Origin: Diphasiastrum complanatum
Lineage: Eukaryota > Streptophyta > Lycopodiopsida > Lycopodiales > Lycopodiaceae
Direction: 5' to 3'
Length of the DNA: 64,000 nucleotides
Assembly (NCBI GenBank): GCA_029204225.1
Contig: CM055095.1
Location: forward strand, 29,532,414 to 29,596,413
Part shown: piece after piece, positions 54,430 through 64,000 of the stretch
Position numbering within the stretch: the first letter of the stretch is position 1
Layout: the number at the start of each line of letters is the position of its first letter
Translations under genes and position numbers: made by a program
The notes under the pieces: model-generated
Databases searched by the model: none
Told to the model about the DNA's origin: nothing
The model's input: only the letters and a program-made list of their open reading frames with translations

Positions 54430-55381
54430 TGTGACCGTCCATTTGAAGGTCTTGATCTAGTGGCATCCAGGTCCTACTTATTCGTTTCCATCTCTAGTAA
54501 TTGAATGTAAGACTAAGCATTTGTCTCGCAATGCAATAACAAAATATCATAGAAGATTTTTTAATTCTACATTCAATATCTCCAATTGCCTTTCATTCCC
54601 AACCCACATCCATCAGATATGAAAGAGTGTCATCTGGCACATCCTTACAAACAAATAATGTTGGTGTTCTACAAACATTTGCATTTGAAAAATCTAACAG
54701 TAATTTGCATCTAAAAGATTCTGACACAATACTACCAGGTGCAGGCCATTCATCACTTCCAAAATATGGCAGTGGGATATCTTCAAGCTTTCCAAAACCT
54801 CCATGCATATCTGGAATGTACTTGGACTCATAGAAGAACATACCACTATCTGCAAGCTCCTCAGAAGTTCTTCCTCTATATTGTAATTTTCCAATATTCG
54901 AATGAATCACATCCAATATACCCGCTAGGGATTGTGCTGGCTTCCATTCACTTATGTTGGATGGATATAAATCTGCAAGAATGCAATACATATATGATAA
55001 CTGATATGATTTCTACAAGTTTTCAAAGCATGAATGTTAGATTATAGATCCCAACAATTTTTGAACTTACAGTTACATTTTAAGCAATCATGAATACTGA
55101 AATCTTGTAGATATAGTTCTGAATGCATATAGACATGTTGAACCAAGCCTTCTGAGATTGATTGCCCTCTTAGAGAAGTCTTAAAATCAAGGATCTTTGC
55201 TTTCCAATAAGATTTTAATGTCATTGTTGCCTTCTTCCTTGGTCGAAACATGTCTTTTGAGGACGGATGCAGTAGAACTCATGAGTTTTTTTATGTATCT
55301 TGTTGGTTTCCAAATTTCAGCATCATCCTTCTCATTGTGAAAAATCATCAATTCAATATTGAATCTTGGTCTCCTAGCCAT
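54430..55381 (-). pseudogene. Unrecognised two-exon gene, copy 1, broken
   Basis: Paralogue of 62453-63504. Exon 1 from ATG 55379-55381 (ARRPRFNIELMIFHNEKDDA, then EIWKPTRYIKK), a frame break and a TGA where copy 2 has Trp near 55290, then PSSKDMFRPRKKATMTLKS, WKAKILDFKTSLRGQSISEG and LVQHVYMHSELYLQDF. Donor GTAAGT near 55063, acceptor CAG near 54977, then LYPSNISEWKPAQSLAGILD, VIHSNIGKLQYRGRTSEELA, SGMFFYESKYIPDMHG, LPYFGSDEWPAPGSIVSESF and CKDVPDDTLSYLMDVGWE. After a stop at 54593 similarity to copy 2 continues (SSMIFCYCIARQMLSL, WMPLDQDL at about 54455). Soluble, basic N-terminal part, no known domain recognised. The intron position is shared with copy 2. Confidence 0.6.
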
Positions 55382-55879
55382 AGTGATTGTTGCCAAAGTT
55401 CAGTGCCAAATTCTCAAATCTATGACATACCAGATAAATTCAAAGTTATATCAGACTTATTACATGTGAACGGGGAACTGAACCACAATATCTACATGTA
55501 GTAACTATGCTTACTGTCGAACTGATGCAAGGATATTGGAAAACAATATGGGGTCACCGATTCCAAAGCATCTGATAACTTACTGTTGGTAAACCTATGT
55601 AGTTTGAAATTTACCAACATATTAACCAATGTGGTTAAATATTTTAACTAGAGACAATGTCGTCGGGTAGATTCAGACGTTCGGGACAACACTGTCTACC
55701 AATAGCATTGTCCCATCCTGCCCAGCGGCAAACTTAAAATTTTTAAAAGTTTATTTCTGTAACTTATTTATTTTCATCTATGTTACGTAGATTTCAAATA
55801 TATGCATTTTGATTGGGCCACATGGCAGGCGAAATCAAGAAAAAAAATAAAAAACATCTTTACAAAGGGTCGTTTTAGA

Positions 55880-56413
55880 TTTCAGAAGTCCTCTAATGAA
55901 CATCTGAGAACTAAGAAAGGAATGGGAGCTAGCAACCTCACACTGAGAAGTTGAAAAGCAAGAACATGTGTAGCACGAATTCTTGTGGAAATGTAATTGC
56001 TAATAAATGAATGTGTACTGCCTATATCTACCAAACCAATATACTCTCACCCCAAGATGCGGATACATAACTGAATAGAACGAGGATTTAGATGGATCAA
56101 TCTGACATCCATCCCTTTGGTGAGCTCCTTGTCGGCTTGATTCTGCTTGTGACCTTTGAACCTCTGGATCTTGCCGCTGCTCTATATTTTTCCTTTGTAA
56201 AAACTACGGATTCTTGATTGGACATCTTTTACTTGGATGACCACCGAAGCAGTATGTATATTCATCCTTCTCAAAAAACTGAATTGCGCGAGCATAATCT
56301 TGCTGACAGCTTGAAGTGCAAGGTTCTTGGTCTTCTACTGCACTCGATCTGTTTGACTCTGTTGCACTCCCCGATGATTCGTAGCCTTCTGCCCTTGTCT
56401 GCTCGACTAGCAT
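55880..56413 (-). pseudogene. Ty3/Gypsy Gag end and protease fragment
   Basis: 56204-56413 reads RAIQFFEKDEYTYCFGGHPS, KRCPIKNP, a decayed zinc knuckle. 55880-56090 is a diverged copy of the protease sequence at 28995-29190 (shared words gtagcacgaattcttgtggaaatgtaa and atctaccaaaccaat). Broken by stops; no pol follows. Confidence 0.6.
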
Positions 56414-56470
56414 GAACTCTTCAGACTTTTCTGATTCTCCATCCGATATTTATCTGTTTGGATAGGAGAA

Positions 56471-56925
56471 ATGGAACCTATGTTAATGGAGCGACTTGAA
56501 GGCAGTTCAGCACAAGATCCAAGGGAAAGTGCAATCATGCAGCCTTCAAATGGGAAGTGCACTGACAAGGGAAAGACTAAGGTTGATGATTGTCCCTCAA
56601 CGGGCAAGTTTCAACCAAGGTCTGATTGTTCCACAATGCAACAGAATCCCAAACCAAAACTAAATCCGGGTGTAACAATACTTCATAGGCCAAATCCAGG
56701 AAATCCAAGCCCAAAAAGGCCAATTATACAACAAGAGTTCAAGCATACCACGAATACCTGGATAAACAAAGTAGTCAAGCGAGCACGTCTTATCTACATT
56801 ACGACTTGAGAGAGATAACGACAATGCCCTTACCTTGGGATCCTTTGATAGATGGTGTCGACTACCCATTTGTCGATGAACAAGGTTACCATGCATGGCC
56901 ACCTGACCCTTATGGGTGTTATTGA
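56471..56925 (+). pseudogene. Unrecognised Gag-like segment
   Basis: 112-aa ORF (56471-56809) rich in Pro, Lys and Asn, with NPKPKLNPGVTILHRPNPGN. Behind a stop in the same direction comes MPLPWDPLIDGVDYPFVDEQ, GYHAWPPDPYGCY (56825-56925). No start or family is certain. Composition resembles a retroelement Gag linker. Confidence 0.3.
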
Positions 56926-57006
56926 AAATCTGGCAAAAGACTAGGTTCTTGCTGATCAACAGCCAATAAAGCCTCAGGTTTTACGTAAGCGATCACTTAT
57001 CCACGC

Positions 57007-57017
<11 letters not shown>

Positions 57018-57037
<20 letters not shown>

Positions 57038-57043
57038 AGGTTG
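57018..57043. repeat. (TC)n microsatellite
   Basis: Thirteen TC units, beside further ctctct patches at 57105-57125. Confidence 0.85.
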
Positions 57044-57088
57044 GGTGTGAATAGCTTTGGGACGGTGCTCGGGCCTCCAAAGCCTCCC

Positions 57089-57482
57089 TCAACCTAGGCA
57101 TTTTCTCTCTCTTCTCTCTCTTTGTGTGCTATGCAGGTGAAGGCGAGGTTGCACTCCCAGTGACGAACCCCATACGACAACTGACACTACATTAGTCATT
57201 GTCTTAAGGATGTCCCAAGCCTCCTTGGATGAGGTGCAAGAACTAATCTCTCTTAGCACTTCATTGGACACATTCATTTTGATAAAATGAAGAGCAATTC
57301 TGGATCTCTTCTTGAAACTCTGAGCTTCATTAGGAGCTTCAGGTTCAACTTCAATTCCTAACACAATGTCCATTGCATCTTAAAGAGCCAATAATGATTC
57401 CATTCTTAACTTTCAAATAGCATAGTTGGAAGATGTTAACCTCTCACCATGTTCCAAGGGATATGAACCCATGGATGTCATG
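57089..57482 (-). pseudogene. Ty1/Copia Gag N-terminal fragment
   Basis: From about 57482: TSMGSYPLEHGERLTSSNYA, a stop, KLRMESLLAL, a stop, then MDIVLGIEVEPEAPNEAQSF, RIALHFIKMNVSNEVLREIS and SCTSSKEAWDILKTMTNV, the Copia Gag pattern. It breaks off at a CT-rich repeat near 57130. The matching PBS lies at 58243-58253. Confidence 0.75.
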
Positions 57483-58242
57483 TTCTCTTTGATAAATTTT
57501 CTAGTAATGACAAAAAATGGAATTGAATGTGTTGTTTCTCTCTCAACCTAGGATCTAACTTGGAATGTTGATCCAACCTATTGAAATCTTGCAACCAAAT
57601 ATGTGAGATCTTGCTCACAACAGAGAATCAATCAACTTGAATTTGAATCTAGCCTCTATCTAGTGATGAAGCACTTACAATTTGATGTCAACTTCTTCCA
57701 CAAGTTTCGAAGAACTGAAAACACTCTAGGGTCTCACATGCAACTCACACACAATTCTCTTGTGTGAAATGATGTGGCTATGACCTCAAAAACTTTTCTA
57801 AACAATTATATCTTTGATTAACATACTCAAAAATGGATTTTGAATCAAACTAGCAGGATCAAATCAAAAGTGGCCACGTAGGATTAGGCGACAGACCTAC
57901 CCTACTTTGATTGTTTACAACTCTTGCTAGGCTCATCAGAATGATTTGAGAGCAATTGCAATGGAAAGTAGACATCTCCAGCTTTCCAGCAAGCTATACT
58001 GTCAATATCTTTGGATGAAGCATAAGGGAGAACAAAAGGAAATAGATGGGCTAGATTTCACACATGTGAACAACATGAAATGCATACATCCTTTTGTTCA
58101 GATCTGATCATTACATTAATGACCTCTAACATTTACAAAATCTTCAAAACTTGATAGAAAATTGTGAAATCCTACTTTCTAGCTTGAATTGTCTCAGTAT
58201 TTCTCATGCACAAACTGATTATCACATTAAAAGCTTAGTAGG

Positions 58243-58253
58243 GTCTGATACCA
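58243..58253 (-). other. Primer-binding site and LTR end of the 57.1 kb Copia element
   Basis: Minus strand TGGTATCAGAC, directly after ...TTTTTTCACA, a proper LTR end (CA). The LTR extends right from 58254 to an undetermined point before about 58700. Confidence 0.6.
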
Positions 58254-58894
58254 TGTGAAAAAATTAGCAAGTACACACGTGGAAAAACCACAAATGTGTT
58301 AATGACCTCCCTAAGCTTTGTGATAGCACATGAACCACATTTAGAGTGCAATCCATAATCTAATACTAGAATCCAAGGCTAGATCACAATCTATAATGCA
58401 CATAATCAAAAGTAATAAGATTCCACACGTGTGAGAAAGTATAATGAAATTTAATTACATTAGAAAAAGGCTCTCCTCAAGTTAGAGAGAGAATCACATT
58501 ACAAGATTACAATTCCAAAATCCAAATTGACATGAATTTGCTACAATGCTTGATTCATCATCAAGAATAGTGAGAATTCTCAATTACATTTATGGTGGAT
58601 GTAATAGCTCGAGGTAGTACTAACATGCAGACTACTTTTGTACACATCTACAAGTCTGTTAGAGATTTTTCCGACAAGGGATTGGTCCCGCCAGAAAGCC
58701 CCAGCAAGGGAATGGGCCCCACACTACCCTTACGCAAATGACTAAGGTCAATTACCGCTTCCAACCCTAGGGGATGTCCTAGTCACCTTGTACTCCTCAA
58801 TCAATGAGAGTTTCCAGGCTCTCAAAAGTCTGATTGCAAGGAGAGATTACTAATACGCTATCTCCACTTGGTTTCTAGGTCTAGACTATGACTC

Positions 58895-59642
58895 CTAGAT
58901 CGTCCTTGCTTCCATATGTGGGCTAGTCGAATCATTAACAAGATATTCACTAGGAGTTCCTAAAACCAAATCAGGGTGTTGAAACCATGCTCTTCTAGGA
59001 TCATTCACCAGATTCTCGTTGTCACTATTAGATGCTACAGATGAGTGTACTTCTAGATAAATATGTTCTCCGCAATGTTGTACTCTAATCAGACTATCAT
59101 GGGAAAGTAGGTTGTGATGGAACTCTGGGGTGTAAAAATGGTATCGTAAGATTCTGCTTCTATACATTTGGCAAATATCGCCAAGTGACGACAAGAGTTG
59201 ATACTCGACTCTACTCATACGTAACTATCCATATTTGTTTTCTTTGGATTTTTATTTGGTAAAGCAGAGCATTACCCTTTTATCCTCTGAAAGACTTCCT
59301 AGTCTTTAGAGATTGCCCCTAATTTCATGTGGTTGGCATCATGCTCTCTAGGGTGGCTTTGCACTACTAGGGTGTGATTTATAGGTCCTCATTTGATGAA
59401 TATGTTTTTTTTTAGGGACTATACAAGATGTGCTCGTTGATTCTAAACTCCGTGTCTGTGGGGTGCAAGTTATACATACCACTCTGTTTGATGAGCGGTA
59501 GTATTTCGCCATCCGTTAGGTCTAGGTATTTTGCTAGACATTTTCGATAGTGGGTGTGACTAGTGAGACTTAACCAAAGCAACATATTTTGGCCACATTT
59601 GCTGGACTGCCCGATCTTGTGTTTCAAAGAGATCGGGCCCAA
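58895..59642 (-). other. Two unrecognised minus-strand ORFs
   Basis: 59412-59642 (QSSKCGQNMLLWLSLTSHTH, KCLAKYLDLTDGEILPLIKQ) and 58895-59218 (MSRVEYQLLSSLGDICQMYR, YTPEFHHNLLSHDSLIRVQH, ENLVNDPRRAWFQHPDL). Composition is protein-like, but no family, splice pattern or neighbour supports them. Confidence 0.25.
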
Positions 59643-61122
59643 TTTAGTACATAGTTATGAGACGATTTTAACTTAGCAACTTCATATAACATAGTAATGA
59701 CATGCTTGCTCAGTTTTGCTTTCCATTATAATGACCATCAATAACACCGTGAGAATTGAGTATCATCAACTGACTACTTATCTTTCGTTTAATAGTAAAA
59801 ACGGTTTTTTCATACAAATCATAACACATACAATAGTACTAGTGATATAGCTAGCATGCTAAGAATAATATGATCCAAGCTTTCAACATGCATATCATCA
59901 CGTTCTATCCAAACTGTAGATCGCAATTTCCCATGCATAACGTGTCATCAAAAGAAACACTCATAATAATGAGCAGCATTCCACATATTCATCATAGCCA
60001 TATTGAGATAAGTCAGAAAAGTACCTTAGTGATGAGTGAGATAACTGGCTTGTAGTAAGAGGCGTCTAGTCATGTATGTGGAGAGCCTCCTCTTGCATTG
60101 CCTTACCACTTGTGCAGGTGTATTGCTCAAAAGTGTTGATCAGGTTGGAAAGTGTGAGGTTCTAGACAACATGCTTTAAATGCTCATTATGAATCATTGG
60201 TGGTGCAAATTCTCCATTAGTTGTGATCTAGATTGATCGCTCTTGTTGCTGTGACTTTCAACATAGATGTGTTGATTCAGAACAATTACTTATCAATGTA
60301 GGTACCATGCCTCATAAATGCGCTTGACTGGCAATAGAAATATGCTCTTAATGGGCTTGCTAACTGACAGCAAAAGTGCACTCATAAGTCAGTGATGGAG
60401 CAAAACCTCTCATTTGATTTTTCTGATAGTAATTTTGTTCATAGAGGGAGCAAAACCTCTCATCTGTTTTTTCTTATAGTAATTTTGTTCATAGAGGGCT
60501 CTGAGTATAGAGATGGAGCATACTCTAGTCTCATGCAGGGCAGCGCAAATCTAGATAGAGAGTAAGCATGATTGCTCACAAAGGTGTTTACATTATAGCC
60601 CACAACCTTTACTCATGATAGATCAACGCTCTGACAATAGCATTGGAGGTAGTATCATAGGAACTAGTAGTGATGGAGGCCTCTAGAAATGCGATGGACT
60701 GGCTATGATTGTTGTTAAATTCTTCTTTTGGAATTGGTGAGAGATTGGCTTCAAACATGATCTTGAAGTCTGCTATGGAGATGTTGTAGCCTCCACATAG
60801 ATGCAGGCAACTAATCAATAGAAAGTCATTGGAAAAGATGGTAGTAGCCGATGTGCGATGTAGGTTGCCGCAGAGGTGCGCTTGAAATCTGCCACGAAAG
60901 TTGATTGGTTGCCACTAGGGATGTGTTGAGGTTGCCCATAAGAAATGTGAATGCATGTCACAGAAGTGGGTTGATCTCTGATAGTTGAATTGCGACTGGA
61001 TTTTCCATAGACAGTATTTTTTTGATATCGGTTCGACGCACACTTGTTTCCATTGTAGATTCTATTCTAGCATCCTGCGCATTGATCTGATATCTCATAA
61101 TGTTAAAATTTGGGTTCTGCAG
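59643..61122. other. Non-coding, with a 50-bp tandem duplication
   Basis: No gene recognised. Short ORFs on both strands at 60609-60818 and 60958-61182 overlap each other's antisense. If the Ulp1-like gene is real, its upstream exons with the catalytic His and Asp should be here or further left, but I did not find them. Confidence 0.35.
60399..60498. repeat. Tandem duplication, 2 x 50 bp
   Basis: agcaaaacctctcat...ttgttcatagaggg at 60399-60448 is repeated at 60449-60498 with three differences. Confidence 0.9.
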
Positions 61123-61498
61123 TCCTCCCAGCAGGTTGATTCTGTCAGTTGTGGTTGGTATACCATATGCAATGCCAAACACTTTTTTAATTGGCTTGCA
61201 TTACAAGATGGACTTCCAAATCTGGAAGAGGTAATCTTTGATTAATTACTTTTAATTGTGTTTTTTTTTTGCATATACAAATTCCTATTAACAGATCTTT
61301 GATTAATTACATTTAACTGTGTTTATGTTTTTTTTTCAATTTAAATGCCCGAAGGTCTCCCCAATGGAGATAATGCACTTCAGGCAGGAGACCGTAAAGC
61401 TTGTGATCCAAAATTCATATCCATTTGCAGTGGCCGAGTGTTCTCCACCCAAGCTACTTCTAACTGGAAAAATGGATTTAGAGATCATAGATAGTTGA
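61123..61498 (+). CDS. Ulp1/C48-like cysteine protease, last two exons
   Basis: SUMO-protease-type cysteine peptidase end. Exon 61123-61230 follows ttctgcag and is followed by gtaatc. It reads SSQQVDSVSCGWYTICNAKH, FFNWLALQDGLPNLEE. Q-V-D-S-V-S-C-G matches the spacing of the Ulp1 oxyanion Gln and catalytic Cys (Q-x5-C-G). The next exon starts at 61355 after gcccgaag in phase and reads VSPMEIMHFRQETVKLVIQN, then a short tail to TGA at 61496-61498. Frames and splice sites agree without adjustment. Upstream exons with His and Asp are not seen. In plants such domains occur both in host proteases and in some MULE and CACTA transposons. Host gene or transposon capture is open. Confidence 0.5.
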
Positions 61499-61949
61499 TA
61501 CTGATTAAATATTCATCTCACTTGATGTGGATGAGACACATGTACAGAAAATTTTAATAGAAATGTATTTACAGTTTTTCTATGGTTGTTCTTACTTGTT
61601 TTTTTTCCTGTTATTAATTCATGTTATGATTCATTCATCATCAATTTCTATGGTTTTTCGACATGTTTGTTTTTCGTAGCCTTGGTCTGCCTTGCCTTTA
61701 CCATGGTGTTTTTTTGGATAAGTTCAGAAAGATGATCTGATGGAACCTTTGCCACAACCAACCCAAACATGCGACAAACTTAGATTTGTTACAACAAAAC
61801 TTTCATCAGTTCACCTTCTGAACATATTTAAATATGCCAAGACAAGGACAATACAGACCAAGGCAATGAAGACCAAAAACACAACCGATATATACGAGAC
61901 ATCAACAAGGGCAAGCGTCTAGTGATCAGTGGAGTTCAAGTGACTGAAG

Positions 61950-62066
61950 ATCTCCCCAATGGAGATAGTTCATTTCCTGCAGGAGACAATGAATCTTGTT
62001 TTTGAAAACTCATATTATCCAGTTGCAATAACATTGTGTTTTGCACCATGGAAATGGAGATCATAG
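61950..62066 (+). pseudogene. Duplicate of the Ulp1-like last exon
   Basis: After tgactgaag it reads ISPMEIVHFLQETMNLVFEN, SYYPVAITLCFAPWKW, stop at 62064-62066. It is a clear homologue of VSPMEIMHFRQETVKLVIQN 600 bases upstream, in the same orientation and behind a similar acceptor. The exon with the catalytic Cys is not found between them, so only the last exon is duplicated, or the partner exon has decayed. Confidence 0.5.
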
Positions 62067-62452
62067 AAATGAAAGAGCCTCATAGAAAAAGTGGTTCATA
62101 TATTTTCAAAAATTATGTATACGAAAAATTGTATTACATAATACAAAATTCCATAGTTCATAATCTATGGATCTTCAATTTCGATGGATGTTCCAGTGTC
62201 TTTGCATTTTATATGCTCTTCTTGTCTTACTCTTACCTGCACAAGAGAAATTGTTTTAGTTAATATATTTTATGAAACTGATTCACTTAGAAATAGAAAA
62301 AAAGAAATATTTTAATATGGCATAACGTACCTTTACACCATTCAATCGAAATTGATAGTACTGAGGTAGATCAAATTGCAACATGTCTAGTTTTGATCGA
62401 ATGTGATTGAGACACCAATATTTTTTCGACCTCAACCATTGCAAGAATGTTG

Positions 62453-63504
62453 TCATTTCTTTTCACTGTTATCTGAAGTTGCTCGAGGGTTTATACCAAA
62501 ATCTTGATCAAGTGGCTTCCAAACATTTTTGTATTTAATCCATCTTCTATAATACAGCAGCAAAGTGAGCATTTGTTTTTCGATGTGATATCTAAATGTC
62601 ATGGATGAGTAACATACTCTGCACTCAACTTGCTGATTTTGTTTTGTATCCCAACCATCGTCCAACAACTCGACGATTTTATCAGTCCTTACAAATATAC
62701 ATTATTTTCGTTCTCCGAACATTGCATTTGGTAAAAAAATCAACAAAAATAGTAAAAGGTAGATACCAACGTAAACTATTATTCTTTGATCCAATGCTAC
62801 ATTTTAATATACTCTGAATATCAATATATAGCCTAGATCGAAAACTTTCTGAAATTGTTGCATTAGGAGAAATCCATTCCTCACTTGAAAAATCTGGTAG
62901 AGGATATGGCTCTAATCTACCAACTAAACCATTTTTATCAGGAAAATAGGTGTGATTATAAAAAGAAAAACTCCTGACTCTAAAAGTGATTTTGGAGAAC
63001 GACCTTTATATTGTAAAATATCGATATCCGAATGTATGACATCGATTATTTCTGCAATCGGTTGAACTGATTGCCATTCAACGAAATTTGATGGATACAA
63101 ATCTGCAAAACCAACAAAAACATCTCAAGAAAAATATAATTTAAAGAAAATGCTAAATCTAAAGAAATTGAATCTGAAAACTTACAATTGCATTTCCTTC
63201 TATCATTTGGATTCAGATCATGAATGTTGAGCTCATTGTGAAGATAAGCATGCTGAACTACAACTTCTGTGACAGATTGACCGGCAGATGATACTTTAAA
63301 ATCCATTATCCTGCCTTTCCAAGAGCTTCTATATATGTTATCTGATCTTTTTCTTTTTCGAAATGAGCCTTTTGCAGAGGGATGCATCAAGATCCATTGA
63401 TATTTTTGATATATTTTCGGTATCCATTGATCTTCTGCATTTTTTTCATTGCAAATATTGATTGCATCAATGGTTCCTCTTGGACTCCGATTATGTGTAG
63501 CCAT
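62453..63504 (-). pseudogene. Unrecognised two-exon gene, copy 2
   Basis: ATG at 63502-63504. Exon 1 reads THNRSPRGTIDAINICNEKN, WIPKIYQKYQWILMHPSAKG, SSWKGRIMDFKVSSAGQSVT and EVVVQHAYLHNELNIHDL, ending at the donor GTAAGT near 63188. Exon 2 after TTGCAG near 63103 reads LYPSNFVEWQSVQPIAEIID, VIHSDIDILQYKGRSPKSLL, then a one-base shift in a T-run near 62955, PLPDFSSEEWISPNATISES, and after an about 100-base insertion or small intron (62720-62830) DDGWDTKQNQQVECRVCYSS to WKPLDQDFGINPRA and a TGA at 62453. Family unknown. It pairs with copy 1 at about 45-50% identity in readable stretches. It faces the Ulp1-like exons tail to tail, 390 bases apart. The frame break sits in a homopolymer, so sequencing error is possible. 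Confidence 0.55.
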
Positions 63505-63576
63505 TAGTCGAAAATACGAGTACACAGGCTGAGATCGAAGAGAATAGAGATTGCGAGGCAAACCTAAGAATGACAA

Positions 63577-64000
63577 TCCAAAATAAGAGATAGAATGAAG
63601 AAAATGAGAGGTATACCTATGAATGACAAGAAGTTCCTTAACTGCAAGGATTAGTTAACCACAATTTATGGCTATTGACGTCAAATCAACCTCGAGTGAA
63701 CAATGACGGGCAACATAAGAGTATTCGAGCAGTAACTGTGGTCCAATCACAATTGTTTGCCTGGTGGGATATTTGAAAATCACGAAAATTTGGCCGGGAA
63801 AGTTAAATACAATTTCCATCCGTCAACCACTGTTTTCACAGATGGACACCATTCATTGGGACACATAAGCATTGAAAGCGTGCGAAGTCAAAAACAACAT
63901 CTTGACAAAGGACCCATTTTGAGTTCTAATATCCCCTAATGTCTAATAAGCCAGTTTCATCTCATGAATAAATTCTCAAAAAATTAGGCCGTCAAGAATG
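63577..64000. other. Right end, no gene recognised
   Basis: Upstream region of the copy 2 gene. A small plus-strand ORF (63757-63939) is not supported. Confidence 0.35.

Noticed and set aside
60958-61182. Minus-strand ORF (MFGIAYGIPTTTDRINLLGG...)
   Set aside because: It is antisense to the plus-strand Ulp1-like exon, which has matching splice sites, phase and a catalytic motif; I preferred the plus strand, though the minus frame is open.

Overview
This window looks like a stretch of a large, repeat-rich land-plant nuclear genome. Evidence: nested Ty3/Gypsy and Ty1/Copia LTR retrotransposons whose primer-binding sites match the plant initiator-Met tRNA (TGGTATCAGAGC), a plant-type hAT transposase with a BED finger, an intron-split ArfGAP gene fragment of the SMAP/AGD5 type, and a plant-type chromovirus. 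No bacterial-type genes, rRNA, tRNA or CRISPR arrays were seen. I cannot name the species. The low gene density and several unrecognised small genes would fit a fern, lycophyte, bryophyte or gymnosperm, but that is inference.

Layout. 1-1394: degraded hAT transposase on the minus strand, cut by the window edge. 2587-3620: three exons of an ArfGAP gene on the plus strand, without its zinc finger. 5390-16313: a cluster of two related LTR families, here called type 1 (copies at 5390, 9325, 15396) and type 2 (copies at 6980, 8140, 12457, and a solo copy at 39702). They share a 5' leader holding an array of GTGCT/AGCAC stem-loops. The cluster contains a large foldback and one Gag-protease remnant without reverse transcriptase. 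16570-30320: fragments of several Copia elements in both orientations, a very AT-rich mutated chromovirus copy (18830 to about 21700), and a Gypsy Gag-protease fragment. 31131-31740: an apparently intact single-exon gene of unknown function with a TATA box. 34205-45420: Copia remnants, a chromovirus with a Gag-to-RT deletion, a Gypsy gag split by a solo type 2 LTR, then two abutting Copia fragments. 46058-46735: an inverted repeat around a cluster of six ACGTG motifs. 47635: a long (TC)n tract. 48177-49356: an unrecognised gene with an internal about 24-residue repeat. 49949-50811: a GC-rich non-LTR-like 5' fragment. 52440-52960: an almost pure A/T block. 54430-55381 and 62453-63504: two paralogous copies of an unrecognised two-exon gene, both with frame breaks. 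61123-62066: exons of an Ulp1-like cysteine protease, one of them duplicated.

How it works together: most of the window is a graveyard of insertions rather than a set of cooperating genes. None of the retroelement copies is complete. Several have lost catalytic residues or carry deletions (Copia protease Asp to His; an RT catalytic box deleted; zinc-knuckle Cys to Tyr). C-to-T type changes are common and fit cytosine methylation followed by deamination. The parts most likely to be active or new are the 31237 gene, the repeat protein at 48733, the tandem gene family with the nearby Ulp1-like exons, and the structured leader of the type 1/type 2 retroelements.
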